Part shown: positions 35,732 to 44,993 of the stretch, piece after piece
Position numbering within the stretch: position 1 is the first letter of the stretch
Layout: every line of letters begins with the position of its first letter
Assembly: GCF_024970185.1 (NCBI RefSeq)
Contig: NZ_CP103965.1
Coordinates: forward strand, 1,608,001-1,672,000
Reading direction: 5' to 3'
DNA length: 64,000 nt
Origin: Pseudomonas sp. N3-W
GTDB lineage: Bacteria > Pseudomonadota > Gammaproteobacteria > Pseudomonadales > Pseudomonadaceae
The notes under the pieces: model-generated
The model's input: the letters and a program-made list of their open reading frames with translations, nothing else
Told to the model about the DNA's origin: nothing
Database searches by the model: none
Made by a program: the position numbers and the translations under genes

Positions 35732-37453
35732 ATGCCGCAGCATTGGCCCGCCGCCGACATCGCCCGAATGATCCTTGACGGCTTTGACGACTACCGTGAG
35801 CATTTCCGGCAGATCACCGACGGCGCACGGGCGCGGTTCGAGCAGGCTCGGTGGCAGGAGGCGCAAGTGGCCTCGGCGGCGCGGATCAACCTGTACGAAG
35901 AAAAAGTCGGCGAAACCGTGGAGCGACTACGGGCCTCTTTCGACCAGGACGCGTTGATGGACGCCGGTTGCTGGCCGCTGGTCAAGAGCGCTTACATCAC
36001 CCTGATTGACCTGCGCTTCGACGATGAACTGTCCGAGACCTGGTACAACTCGATCTTCTGCGGGCTGTTCAGCCACGACTTGATCAGCGACGGCTGCATG
36101 TTCATCCATACCACCCGGCCAAGTCTGCGCCGGGCTCGCGCCGCACAAACCCGCCTCTATAAGCCTCAGGGGCACTTGTCCGAGATGTTGGCGAGTGTTT
36201 TTGCCGATTACCGTTTCAGCGAGGACTACGCCGATCTGGCCGGCGATCTGCGCCGCCTCGAAGCGCAATTGCGCGAGAACCTCCCGGACTGGGTCTGCAA
36301 GGACCCGCAACTGAGCGTCGAACTGTTTTCCTCGGTGCTGTACCGCAACAAGGGCGCGTACCTTGTTGGGCGCATCTACACCCAGGACGAGCAATGGCCG
36401 CTGGTGATTCCGCTGCTGCATCGGGAGGGACGCGGCATCCAGATTGATGCGCTGATCACCGACGAAGCCGACGTGTCGATCATCTTCTCTTTCACCCGTT
36501 CGTACTTCATGGTGGACGTGCCGGTGCCGGCGGAGTTTGTCGGCTTTCTCAAGCGCATCCTGCCGGGCAAACACATTGCCGAGCTGTACACCTCGATCGG
36601 CTTCTACAAACACGGGAAATCCGAGTTCTACCGGGCGCTGATCAATCACCTGGCCAATACCGACGACCAGTTCATCATGGCGCCGGGCGTGCGTGGCATG
36701 GTCATGAGCGTGTTCACCCTGCCGGGTTTCAACACCGTGTTCAAGATCATCAAGGACCGCTTCTCGCCGTCTAAAAACGTTGACCGGGCGACGGTGATCG
36801 AAAAATACCGGCTGGTGAAAAGCGTCGACCGGGTCGGGCGCATGGCCGATACCCAGGAGTTCGCCGACTTCCGTTTCCCCTTGAGCAAGTTCGCCCCGGC
36901 GTGTCTGGAAGAGTTGCTGGAAGTGGCACCGTCCACGGTCTCGGTTGAAGGCGACACGGTGCTGATTCGCCACTGCTGGACCGAGCGGCGCATGACCCCG
37001 CTCAACCTCTACCTGGAAAACGCCAACGATGCCCAGGTTCGCGAGGCGCTGGAAGACTATGGCCTGGCGATCAAGCAACTGGCGGCGGCGAACATTTTTC
37101 CCGGCGACATGCTGTTGAAAAACTTCGGCGTTACCCGGCATGGGCGTGTGGTGTTTTACGACTACGACGAAATCTGTTTCCTGACCGAGGCCAACTTCCG
37201 CCACATCCCGCAGCCACGCACGCCGGAGGACGAAATGGCGTCCGAGCCGTGGTACTCGATCGGGCCGCACGATGTGTTCCCCGAGGAGTTTCCGCCGTTT
37301 CTGTTTGCCGATGCGGGGCAGCGGCGGCTGTTCGATCAGTTGCACGGCGAGTTGTACAACGCCGATTACTGGAAGGGCTTGCAGGAAGCGATTCTGGCGG
37401 GGAAGGTGATTGATGTGTTTCCGTACCGGCGCAAGGGCCTGGATAACGAATAG
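35732..37453 (+). CDS. aceK: isocitrate dehydrogenase kinase/phosphatase
   Basis: 573 residues, the usual AceK length. This bifunctional enzyme phosphorylates and dephosphorylates isocitrate dehydrogenase to steer carbon into the glyoxylate shunt. Family segments seen: YYN-type [38 protein letters not shown], the ATP-site [46 protein letters not shown] and PEEFPPFLF. The ATG at 35732 is supported by the conserved N-terminal region; the longer frame runs into the upstream gene. No aceA or aceB is in this window, as usual for Pseudomonas. Confidence 0.95.
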   Translation: MPQHWPAADIARMILDGFDDYREHFRQITDGARARFEQARWQEAQVASAARINLYEEKVGETVERLRASFDQDALMDAGCWPLVKSAYITLIDLRFDDELSETWYNSIFCGLFSHDLISDGCMFIHTTRPSLRRARAAQTRLYKPQGHLSEMLASVFADYRFSEDYADLAGDLRRLEAQLRENLPDWVCKDPQLSVELFSSVLYRNKGAYLVGRIYTQDEQWPLVIPLLHREGRGIQIDALITDEADVSIIFSFTRSYFMVDVPVPAEFVGFLKRILPGKHIAELYTSIGFYKHGKSEFYRALINHLANTDDQFIMAPGVRGMVMSVFTLPGFNTVFKIIKDRFSPSKNVDRATVIEKYRLVKSVDRVGRMADTQEFADFRFPLSKFAPACLEELLEVAPSTVSVEGDTVLIRHCWTERRMTPLNLYLENANDAQVREALEDYGLAIKQLAAANIFPGDMLLKNFGVTRHGRVVFYDYDEICFLTEANFRHIPQPRTPEDEMASEPWYSIGPHDVFPEEFPPFLFADAGQRRLFDQLHGELYNADYWKGLQEAILAGKVIDVFPYRRKGLDNE

Positions 37454-37477
37454 CCTTCAGCGATTGCTGCGCAATCA

Positions 37478-37657
37478 TTCGCGAGCAAGCTCGCTCCCAC
37501 ATTTGATCGTGAACCCCTTGTGGCGAGGGGGCTTGCCCCCGTTGAATCGCGAAGCGGCCCCCAAAACCATCCACCACGGTGTTCCAGATAGGCCGCGATG
37601 ACTGGATTGCGACTGCTGCGCAGCCGAATGGGGATGAATCCCCTCGCCACAAAAGCA
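37478..37657. repeat. cluster of REP-type repeats
   Basis: A half REP (TTCGCGAGCAAGCTCGCTCCCACA) is followed by a different palindrome type (CTTGTGGCGAGGGGGCTTGCC... and ...GGGGATGAATCCCCTCGCCACAA) with facing arms. It fills the space between aceK and hrpA. Confidence 0.8.
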
Positions 37658-37733
37658 GGTTGCATTCGTCGCCATGCACCCAAATCTGCGACAATCCGCC
37701 CCCTGCGCCACTAGACGACTTATTGCGTACCTG

Positions 37734-40700
37734 ATGACTGACGAATCGCCTTCCATCGACAAACTGCTGAAAAACCTCGATCACGCCATGCTCGCCGACC
37801 GCCACCGGCTGCGGCGCCAGTTGCTTGAGCTGCGCAAGAAACCCGACGAAGCCAAGCTGGCCCAGTGGGTGGCGCGCATGCAGGCGTCCTGTGATCAGGT
37901 GCTGGCGCGGCGCGCCAGCCTGCCGGTGATTCGTTACGACGACAGCTTGCCCATCGCCGCCAAGCGTGACGAAATCAAAGCGGCTCTGCTCAAGCATCAG
38001 GTGCTGATCATTGCTGGCGAAACCGGTTCGGGTAAAACCACCCAGTTGCCGAAGATCTGCCTGGAAATCGGTCGCGGCCAACACGGCCTGATTGGCCACA
38101 CCCAGCCCCGTCGAATCGCCGCGCGCAGCGTTGCCAGCCGGGTCGCCGAAGAGCTGGCCACGCCGTTGGGCGCACTGGTCGGTTATCAGGTGCGGTTCGA
38201 GGATCAGAGCGATTCCAACACCCTGATCAAGCTGATGACCGACGGCATCCTGCTGGCGGAAACCCAGAACGACCGCTACCTCGAACGCTACGACACGATC
38301 ATCGTCGACGAAGCCCACGAACGCAGCCTGAACATCGACTTCCTGCTCGGTTACCTGAAAACCCTGCTGCCGCGCCGCCCGGACCTGAAAGTCATCATCA
38401 CCTCGGCGACCATCGACCTGGAGCGCTTCTCCAAACACTTCGATGACGCACCGATTGTCGAAGTCTCGGGCCGCACGTTCCCGGTGGAGACCTGGTATCG
38501 CCCGCTGACGCTTGAGCAGGACGAAGAGGGCAACCGCGTCGAGGACGACCTGACCGTGGATCAGGCGATCCTCGCCACCCTCGACGAAATCGCCGCGTTT
38601 GAACGCAGCGAACGCAAGAGCCCCGGCGACGTGCTGGTGTTCCTGCCCGGTGAGCGCGAGATCCGCGACGCCGCCGACATGCTGCGCAAGGCCCAGCTCA
38701 AACACACCGAAATCCTGCCGCTGTACGCCCGGTTGTCGCCAGCGGAACAGCAGCGGATTTTCCAGTCGCACCCAGGCCGTCGCGTGGTGTTGGCAACCAA
38801 CGTTGCCGAAACTTCGCTGACCGTGCCGGGCATCCGTTACGTGATCGACAGCGGCACCGCGCGCATCAGCCGTTACAGCTACCGCGCCAAGGTCCAGCGC
38901 CTGCCCATCGAAGCGATTTCCCAGGCCAGCGCCAACCAGCGTAAAGGCCGTTGTGGACGGGTCGAGCCGGGTATCTGCATCCGCCTGTACAGCGAAGAGG
39001 ACTTCATCGGTCGTCCGGAATTTACCGATCCGGAAATCCTGCGCACCAATCTCGCGGCGGTGATCTTGCAGATGCTGCATCTGCGGCTCGGCGAGATCAC
39101 TGATTTCCCGTTTATCGAACCGCCAGACGGCAAGGCCATCAGCGACGGTTTCAACCTGCTGCAAGAGCTGTCGGCAGTCGACCGCAACAGCCAGTTGACC
39201 CCGCTCGGCCGCCAGCTGGCGCGCCTGCCGGTGGACCCGCGCATGGGCCGCATGCTGCTGGAAGCGGCCAAGCTGGGCAGCTTGCAAGAAGTACTGATCG
39301 TCGCCAGCGCGATGTCGATTCAGGACCCGCGCGAGCGCCCACCGGAGCGTCAGCAAGCCGCCGATCAAGCTCACGCACAATGGAAAGACGTCGACTCGGA
39401 CTTCGCCGGGCTGGTCAATCTGTGGCGTGGTTTTGAAGAGCAGCGCCAGGCGTTGACCGCCAGCCCGCTGCGTAACTGGTGCCGCAGGAACTTCCTCAAT
39501 TACCTGCGTTTGCGCGAATGGCGCGACTCTCACCGCCAGTTGAGCCTGATCTGCCGCGACATGCAGCTGAGCCTCAACAAAGAGCCGGCGGACTATCCGA
39601 AACTGCACAAAGCGGTGCTGTCGGGTTTGCTCAGCCAGATCGGCCAGAAAACCGAAGACGGCGACTACCTCGGCGCGCGTCAGCGACGTTTCTGGATTCA
39701 CCCTTCGTCGGGGCTGGGCAAGAAGCGTCCGCAGTGGCTGATGGCGGCTGAATTGGTGGAAACCACCAAGCTCTATGCGCGCATGGTGGCCAAGATCGAC
39801 GCCGACTGGATCGAGCCGCTGGCGGGGCACCTGATCAAGAAAAACCACTTCGAACCCCATTGGGAGAAGAAGCGCGGGCAGGTGGTGGCGTTCGAGCAGA
39901 TCACCTTGTTCGGCCTGATCGTGGTCGGCCGTCGACCGGTGCATTACGGCCCGATCGACCCGGTGGTGTCTCGTGAGTTGTTCATTCGCGAAGGCCTGGT
40001 GCGCGGTGAAATCCAGTCGAAAGCCAAGTGCCTGACGGCTAATCAGCAACTGCTGGAACAGCTCGACGAACTGGAAGCCAAGGCCCGACGTCGCGACATT
40101 CTGGCGGACGAAGAAACCCTGTTCGCCTTCTACGATGCGCGGCTGCCAGCGGAGATTCACCAGACTGCGACTTTCGACAGCTGGTATCGGGTCCACAGCC
40201 AGAAAGATCCGCAACTGCTGATCATGCGCGAAGAAGACGTGTTGGCCCGCGAGGCCAGTGAAGTCACCGCCCTGCATTACCCGGACACCCTGCACATCGG
40301 CGATCTGGAGCTGGCGCTCAGTTATCACTTCGAGCCCAACCACCCACGAGACGGCGTGACCTTGCGCGTGCCGGCGCCGCTGTTGCCGATGCTGCCCCCG
40401 GAGCGCCTGGAATGGCTGGTGCCGGGTGTCATCGAGGCCAAGTGCATCGCGCTGGTGCGCAACCTGCCCAAGGCCCTGCGCAAAAACTTCGTGCCGGTGC
40501 CGGATTTTGTCAAAGCCGCCTTGCAGCGCACGACTTTTGCCGAGGGCTCGTTGCCGCAGGCGCTGGGTCGCGAGTTGCTGCGCATGACCGGTGCGCGGGT
40601 CAGCGATGAAGCCTGGGCGGAAGCGGCGCAGCAGGTCGATAGCCATTTGCGCATGAACCTGGAAATCGTCGACGGTCAGGGCAAATTCCTGGGTGAAGGG

Positions 40701-41645
40701 CGTGATCTGGCCGAGTTGACGGCGCGTTTTGCCGAAGCCAGTCAAGCCGCCTTGGCCGTGCCGCAAACCGCGAAAAACCAGCAACCGGTAGAGCCGAAAG
40801 TCTTTGCTGCCGTGGCCGAGAAGACTCAGCAGAAGATCGCCGGGCTGTCGATGACGGTGTACCCGGCGCTGGTGGAAGACGCCGGCACGGTCAAGGAAGG
40901 GCGGTTCTCCACCCCAGCCGAAGCCGAGTTCCAGCATCGCCGCGCCTTGCAGCGTCTGTTGATGCAGCAACTGGCGGAGCCGGCAAAATTCCTGCGCGGC
41001 AAATTGCCGGGGCTGACCGAACTGGGCCTGATGTACCGCGAACTGGGGCGCATCGATGCGCTGGTGGAAGACATTCTGCTGGCCAGCCTCGACGCCTGCA
41101 TTCTCGACGGCGAAGACCCATTACCCCGCGACGGTGCCGGGTTGGCGTCGCTGGCCGAACGCAAGCGCGGCGGCTGGACCGAGCATGCCGAGCGCCTGGC
41201 GAAACTGACGCTGGAGATTCTCAAACTCTGGCACGGTCTGCAAAAACGCTTCAAGGGCAAGATCGATCTGGCGCAAGCGGTCGCGCTGAACGACATCAAG
41301 CAGCAGCTCAGTCACCTGGTGTATCCGGGGTTTGTGCGGGAAACACCGATGCAGTGGCTCAAGGAGTTGCCGCGTTACCTGAAAGCAGTCGAACAGCGCT
41401 TCGAGAAAATCGGCGCCCAGGTGCAGAGAGACCGGGTCTGGAGCGGCGAGTTGTCCGGTCTCTGGACGCAATACCAGACCCGCGCCAGCAAACACGCCCA
41501 GGAAGGCAAGCGCGACCCGCAGCTGGAGCTGTACCGCTGGTGGCTTGAGGAATACCGCGTATCGCTGTTCGCCCAGCAACTGGGGACCAAGGTGCCAATC
41601 TCCGACAAACGCCTGAACAAGCAATGGACGCAAGTCGAGCCTTGA
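37734..41645 (+). CDS. hrpA: ATP-dependent RNA helicase HrpA (DEAH box)
   Basis: 1303 residues, as in the family. Motif I GETGSGKT at 95-102, motif II VDEAHERS, motif III TSATIDLERF, motif VI QRKGRCGRVEPG. The helicase core is followed by the HA2/OB-fold regions and the long C-terminal domain (DUF3418) special to bacterial HrpA. The ATG at 37734 gives MTDESPSIDKLLKNL, the usual start; the upstream in-frame ATG at 37674 lies in the repeat margin. Role: RNA remodelling, including ribosome rescue-type functions shown for E. coli HrpA. Confidence 0.94.
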   Translation: MTDESPSIDKLLKNLDHAMLADRHRLRRQLLELRKKPDEAKLAQWVARMQASCDQVLARRASLPVIRYDDSLPIAAKRDEIKAALLKHQVLIIAGETGSGKTTQLPKICLEIGRGQHGLIGHTQPRRIAARSVASRVAEELATPLGALVGYQVRFEDQSDSNTLIKLMTDGILLAETQNDRYLERYDTIIVDEAHERSLNIDFLLGYLKTLLPRRPDLKVIITSATIDLERFSKHFDDAPIVEVSGRTFPVETWYRPLTLEQDEEGNRVEDDLTVDQAILATLDEIAAFERSERKSPGDVLVFLPGEREIRDAADMLRKAQLKHTEILPLYARLSPAEQQRIFQSHPGRRVVLATNVAETSLTVPGIRYVIDSGTARISRYSYRAKVQRLPIEAISQASANQRKGRCGRVEPGICIRLYSEEDFIGRPEFTDPEILRTNLAAVILQMLHLRLGEITDFPFIEPPDGKAISDGFNLLQELSAVDRNSQLTPLGRQLARLPVDPRMGRMLLEAAKLGSLQEVLIVASAMSIQDPRERPPERQQAADQAHAQWKDVDSDFAGLVNLWRGFEEQRQALTASPLRNWCRRNFLNYLRLREWRDSHRQLSLICRDMQLSLNKEPADYPKLHKAVLSGLLSQIGQKTEDGDYLGARQRRFWIHPSSGLGKKRPQWLMAAELVETTKLYARMVAKIDADWIEPLAGHLIKKNHFEPHWEKKRGQVVAFEQITLFGLIVVGRRPVHYGPIDPVVSRELFIREGLVRGEIQSKAKCLTANQQLLEQLDELEAKARRRDILADEETLFAFYDARLPAEIHQTATFDSWYRVHSQKDPQLLIMREEDVLAREASEVTALHYPDTLHIGDLELALSYHFEPNHPRDGVTLRVPAPLLPMLPPERLEWLVPGVIEAKCIALVRNLPKALRKNFVPVPDFVKAALQRTTFAEGSLPQALGRELLRMTGARVSDEAWAEAAQQVDSHLRMNLEIVDGQGKFLGEGRDLAELTARFAEASQAALAVPQTAKNQQPVEPKVFAAVAEKTQQKIAGLSMTVYPALVEDAGTVKEGRFSTPAEAEFQHRRALQRLLMQQLAEPAKFLRGKLPGLTELGLMYRELGRIDALVEDILLASLDACILDGEDPLPRDGAGLASLAERKRGGWTEHAERLAKLTLEILKLWHGLQKRFKGKIDLAQAVALNDIKQQLSHLVYPGFVRETPMQWLKELPRYLKAVEQRFEKIGAQVQRDRVWSGELSGLWTQYQTRASKHAQEGKRDPQLELYRWWLEEYRVSLFAQQLGTKVPISDKRLNKQWTQVEP

Positions 41646-41646
41646 C

Positions 41647-41708
41647 CCTTGCGGGAGCGAGATTTTGTGGCGAGGGGGGTTGCCCTCTCGCCACACCAGT
41701 CCCCACAG
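41647..41708. repeat. REP-type hairpin after hrpA
   Basis: TGTGGCGAGGGGGGTTGCCCTCTCGCCACA stem-loop, second REP type, flanked by half-REP sequence (GCGGGAGCGAG and CCCCACAGG). Confidence 0.7.
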
Positions 41709-41920
41709 GTATGCCGTTGCTCTTGCAAAAGGGGCCAAACGCCAGCGTTTATGGCAAACTTCGCGCCTATAAACGCCGGCCCCGGTTTTTGAGCCTTCAC
41801 AGCCCCGGGCGGATCGGAATAAAGCGATGCCCGGTTGGCTTCCCCTGACGGGAAACGAGCCTTTGTGTGTTGGTACGTCGGTGCCAACGCTTTCTGCCTG
41901 AACAGATCAGAGAAACGACC

Positions 41921-43042
41921 ATGCATAATGTCGTCATCAGCGGCACCGGCCTGTACACCCCGGCCAACAGCATTTCCAACGAAGAGCTGGTGCAATCTTT
42001 CAATACCTATGTCGCGCAATTCAACGCCGACAATGCCGATGCTATCGCGCGCGGTGAAGTCGAGGCGTTGACCGAGTCCAACGCGGCGTTTATCGAAAAA
42101 GCCTCTGGCATCAAGAGCCGCTTTGTCATGGACAAGGACGGCATTCTCGATCCGGCGCGTATGGCGCCACGCCTGCCCGAGCGCTCGAACGACGAATGGT
42201 CGGTACTCTGCCAGATGGCCATTGGCGCCGCCGAGCAAGCCTTGCAGCGCGCCGGCAAGACCGCCGCGGATATCGATGGCGTGATCGTCGCCTGCTCCAA
42301 TCTGCAACGTGCCTACCCGGCCATCGCCATCGAAGTCCAGGAAGCCCTGGGCATTCAGGGTTTCGGTTTTGACATGAACGTTGCCTGTTCGTCGGCGACC
42401 TTCGGCATCCAGGCTGCCAGCAACAGCGTGCAACTGGGCCAGGCCCGGGCGATCCTGATGGTCAACCCGGAAGTCTGCACCGGTCACCTGAACTTCCGTG
42501 ACCGCGACAGCCATTTCATCTTCGGCGACGCGGCCACTGCCGTGATCATCGAACGTGCCGATCTGGCAACGTCCAAACACCAGTTCGACATTGTCAGTAC
42601 CAAACTGCTGACCAAGTTCTCCAACAACATCCGCAACAACTTCGGCTTCCTCAACCGAGCGGCGGAAGAGGGCATCGGCTCCAAAGACAAACTGTTCGTG
42701 CAGGAAGGCCGCAAGGTGTTTCGTGACGTGTGCCCGATGGTGGCAGAGTTGATCAGCGTGCATCTGGAAGAGAACCAGCTGAACATCAGCGACGTGAAGC
42801 GCTTCTGGCTGCACCAGGCCAACCTCAGCATGAACCACCTGATCGTCAAGAAACTGCTGGGCCGCGAAGCCACCGAAGTGGAAGCCCCGGTGATTCTCGA
42901 CACCTACGCCAACACCAGTTCCGCAGGTTCGGTGATTGCGTTTCACACGTATCAGGATGATCTTGAGGCGGGCTCGCTGGCTGTACTCAGCTCGTTCGGT
43001 GCCGGGTATTCGATTGGTAGCGTGATTCTGCGCAAGCGTTGA
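41921..43042 (+). CDS. beta-ketoacyl-ACP synthase III-like (FabH2/PA3286 type)
   Basis: 373-residue condensing enzyme. The triad is visible: C156 in NVACSSATFG, H298 in FWLHQANLSMNH and N331 in YANTSSAGS. Length and the insert near residues 35-50 (NADNADAIARGEVEAL) separate it from short FabH and match the P. aeruginosa PA3286 class. From memory, that enzyme condenses octanoyl-CoA with malonyl-ACP, shunting beta-oxidation products into fatty acid synthesis. The start at 41921 begins MHNVVISGTG. Single gene. Confidence 0.88.
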   Translation: MHNVVISGTGLYTPANSISNEELVQSFNTYVAQFNADNADAIARGEVEALTESNAAFIEKASGIKSRFVMDKDGILDPARMAPRLPERSNDEWSVLCQMAIGAAEQALQRAGKTAADIDGVIVACSNLQRAYPAIAIEVQEALGIQGFGFDMNVACSSATFGIQAASNSVQLGQARAILMVNPEVCTGHLNFRDRDSHFIFGDAATAVIIERADLATSKHQFDIVSTKLLTKFSNNIRNNFGFLNRAAEEGIGSKDKLFVQEGRKVFRDVCPMVAELISVHLEENQLNISDVKRFWLHQANLSMNHLIVKKLLGREATEVEAPVILDTYANTSSAGSVIAFHTYQDDLEAGSLAVLSSFGAGYSIGSVILRKR

Positions 43043-43186
43043 GTCGTATGGGTGTTCAGGGCATAGGGGGTGAGAGGGTAAGTCTTCTCACCGCCATGGT
43101 GAGCCGGGCGATTCACGGCGAGTGTGGAAAGCATGGCGATCAGCGATACTCGCCGAGCTGTTGCGCATAAAAGTCGGGAGTCATCG

Positions 43187-44311
43187 ATGCCGTTGCAACG
43201 TCTGCACAGTCTGTCCGAAATCGCCGCGCCCGCGTGGGACGCATTGGTGCCTGACAGTCAGCCATTTCTGCGCCATGCCTTCCTCCGCACGCTGGAGGAC
43301 AGCGGCAGCCTCGGGCCTCATTCCGGCTGGCAACCCGAGCATTTGTTGCACATCGAAGGTGATCAACTGCTGGCGGCGCTGCCGAGTTATCGCAAATGGC
43401 ATTCCTATGGCGAGTACGTGTTCGATCACGCCTGGGCCGACGCCTGTGAGCGCGCCGGCATCGATTACTACCCCAAACTGCTGACTGCCGTGCCGTTCAG
43501 TCCGGTCAGCGGGCCGCGCTTGTTGGCGGCCCGTGTCGAGGACGGTTTTGAGTTGCTGAAAAGCCTGCCGGGCTATCTGGAGATCGAAGCACTCTCCAGT
43601 GCCCACATCAACTTCACCGATCCCTTTACCGATGCCGCGCTGGCCGAGCAACCGGGCTGGTTGCAGCGCATTGGCTGTCAGTACCACTGGCAGAACCGTG
43701 GTTATCGCGACTTTCAGGATTTCCTCGACGTTCTCAGTTCGCGCAAGCGCAAGCAGATGCGCAAGGAGCGCGAGCAAGTGGCGGGGCAGGGGATCGAGTT
43801 CGAGTGGCTTGAAGGTGCACAACTGACCCAGGCGCAGTGGGATTTTGTCTACGCCTGTTATGCCAACACCTATGCGATACGTCGGCAGACGCCGTACCTG
43901 ACACGAGAATTCTTCAGCCTGCTGGCCGAGCGCATGCCCGAGTCGATTCGCGTGGTACTGGCCAAGCAGGGCTCCCGGCCGGTGGCCATGGCGTTCAGCC
44001 TGGTCGGTGGCGACAGTTTTTACGGTCGTTACTGGGGCTGCCTGGCGGAGTTCGACCGGCTGCATTTCGAGACCTGTTTCTATCAGGGCATGGATTACGC
44101 CATCACTAACGGCTTGCAGCGTTTCGACGCGGGTGCGCAGGGTGAACACAAGCTGATTCGCGGCTTTGAGCCGGTGATTACCCATTCGTGGCACTACCTT
44201 CGCCATCCCGGTTTGAAAGCCGCCGTGAAGGACTTCCTGAAACAGGAACGCGTCGGGGTGTTGGCGTATGCGCAGGAAGCGAAGCAGGCGTTACCTTATC
44301 GGCAGGATTGA
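43187..44311 (+). CDS. GNAT-fold protein, DUF482 (peptidogalycan biosynthesis/recognition type)
   Basis: 374 residues. Segments typical of DUF482/FemX-like proteins: WDALVPDSQPFLRHAFLRTLEDSGSLG near the start, RKRKQMRKEREQVAGQGIEFEWLEG in the middle, FYGRYWGCLAEFDRLHFETCFYQGMDYAI and GAQGEHKLIRGFEPV near the end. GGGAG lies before the ATG at 43187. Cytoplasmic; substrate unknown, possibly an amino-acyl or acyl transfer onto an envelope precursor. Confidence 0.85.
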   Translation: MPLQRLHSLSEIAAPAWDALVPDSQPFLRHAFLRTLEDSGSLGPHSGWQPEHLLHIEGDQLLAALPSYRKWHSYGEYVFDHAWADACERAGIDYYPKLLTAVPFSPVSGPRLLAARVEDGFELLKSLPGYLEIEALSSAHINFTDPFTDAALAEQPGWLQRIGCQYHWQNRGYRDFQDFLDVLSSRKRKQMRKEREQVAGQGIEFEWLEGAQLTQAQWDFVYACYANTYAIRRQTPYLTREFFSLLAERMPESIRVVLAKQGSRPVAMAFSLVGGDSFYGRYWGCLAEFDRLHFETCFYQGMDYAITNGLQRFDAGAQGEHKLIRGFEPVITHSWHYLRHPGLKAAVKDFLKQERVGVLAYAQEAKQALPYRQD

Positions 44312-44362
44312 TGGGACTTTCCAGGCTGTATTGGCTTGTTTTCGGAGCGACCCAAGTGTGAA

Positions 44363-44402
44363 ATAAAAAACCGGCTCCTATAGGTGTAGGAACCGGTGTT
44401 TT
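44363..44402. terminator. Rho-independent terminator after the DUF482 gene
   Basis: ACCGGCTCCTA-TAGGTG-TAGGAACCGGT stem with an A-run before and TGTTTTAG after; the A-run suggests it may also stop the convergent small gene. Confidence 0.75.
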
Positions 44403-44503
44403 AGAAGGCTTATACATGAGTAAATGTATTGAAGTTGTCCTGAGGGGTTTTATATTTGCCACTGTTTTTCAAGGCTGACTTCTGGCGTGCAGGGTGCAAT
44501 GTG

Positions 44504-44695
44504 TTAGTTGATGCATGTACGTTGAGTGGGGCTCCAGGTAGTGCTGGGAGGGCATTTTGGTATTGTGGGTATATATATCGCCATATGCTGCAGCGGGCCG
44601 GTCTGGAAGGCAGGGACGATGTCCTCGGCAAATACCGCTCCCTGAAAGAATCCAATATTTATCAATAGGCTGATAGCCAGGATTTTCCTGAACAT
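44504..44695 (-). CDS. small secreted peptide
   Basis: 63 residues from the ATG at 44695, which has GGAG ahead of it (CGGAGAATAATC). A signal peptide (FRKILAISLLINIGFFQGAVFA) is cleaved near AVFA-ED, leaving a mature peptide of about 40 residues ending KCPPSTTWSPTQRTCIN. The two Cys are 14 residues apart and could form one disulfide loop. The gene and its surroundings are markedly AT-richer than the rest of the window, which suggests transfer. No family recognised. Confidence 0.6.
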   Translation of the reverse strand: MFRKILAISLLINIGFFQGAVFAEDIVPAFQTGPLQHMAIYIPTIPKCPPSTTWSPTQRTCIN

Positions 44696-44993
44696 GATTA
44701 TTCTCCGTGATGGATGCGTTGTATTGAACGTCCTGTTCAATAGTCGCTATGTTAGCAACAGCTTTTAATCTGGGCTATTTGATGTTTGCGACTGTTTGTG
44801 TGGGTTTGTTTTGAAGTGTGTTTTTTCGCAAGTTGATTATTTGGCAATAAGAAGGTCTGTCTGATTAAACGACAGCAGTCTATGAGCGCAGTTGGATTGG
44901 GCATGAAAAAACCGCCAGTGCCCGTGGCTAAGGGGCGGTGGCGGTTTTTTGCAAGCAGATGATCCCACAGGGGGAATGGGTTGATCTGGCAAT
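44696..44993. other. AT-rich intergenic region with one terminator
   Basis: Low-GC stretch (44740-44890) between the small peptide gene and the ABC transporter, with no supported ORF. It contains the hairpin at 44905-44950. Probably holds the promoter of the small peptide gene. Confidence 0.5.
44905..44950. terminator. bidirectional Rho-independent terminator
   Basis: AAAAAACCGCC...GGCGGTTTTTT stem with internal GCCCGTGGC bulge region and T-run; positioned to end the ABC-ppiA-hydrolase gene group on the minus strand. Confidence 0.85.

Noticed and set aside
37478..37657. CRISPR array
   Set aside because: Repeats are palindromic, unequal in spacing and of REP type; no constant-length spacers and no cas genes.
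37131..40970. Very long minus-strand open frame (1279 aa) opposite hrpA
   Set aside because: Exact antisense of the HrpA helicase gene, which has all helicase motifs. The antisense product is low-complexity and Gln/Arg-rich.
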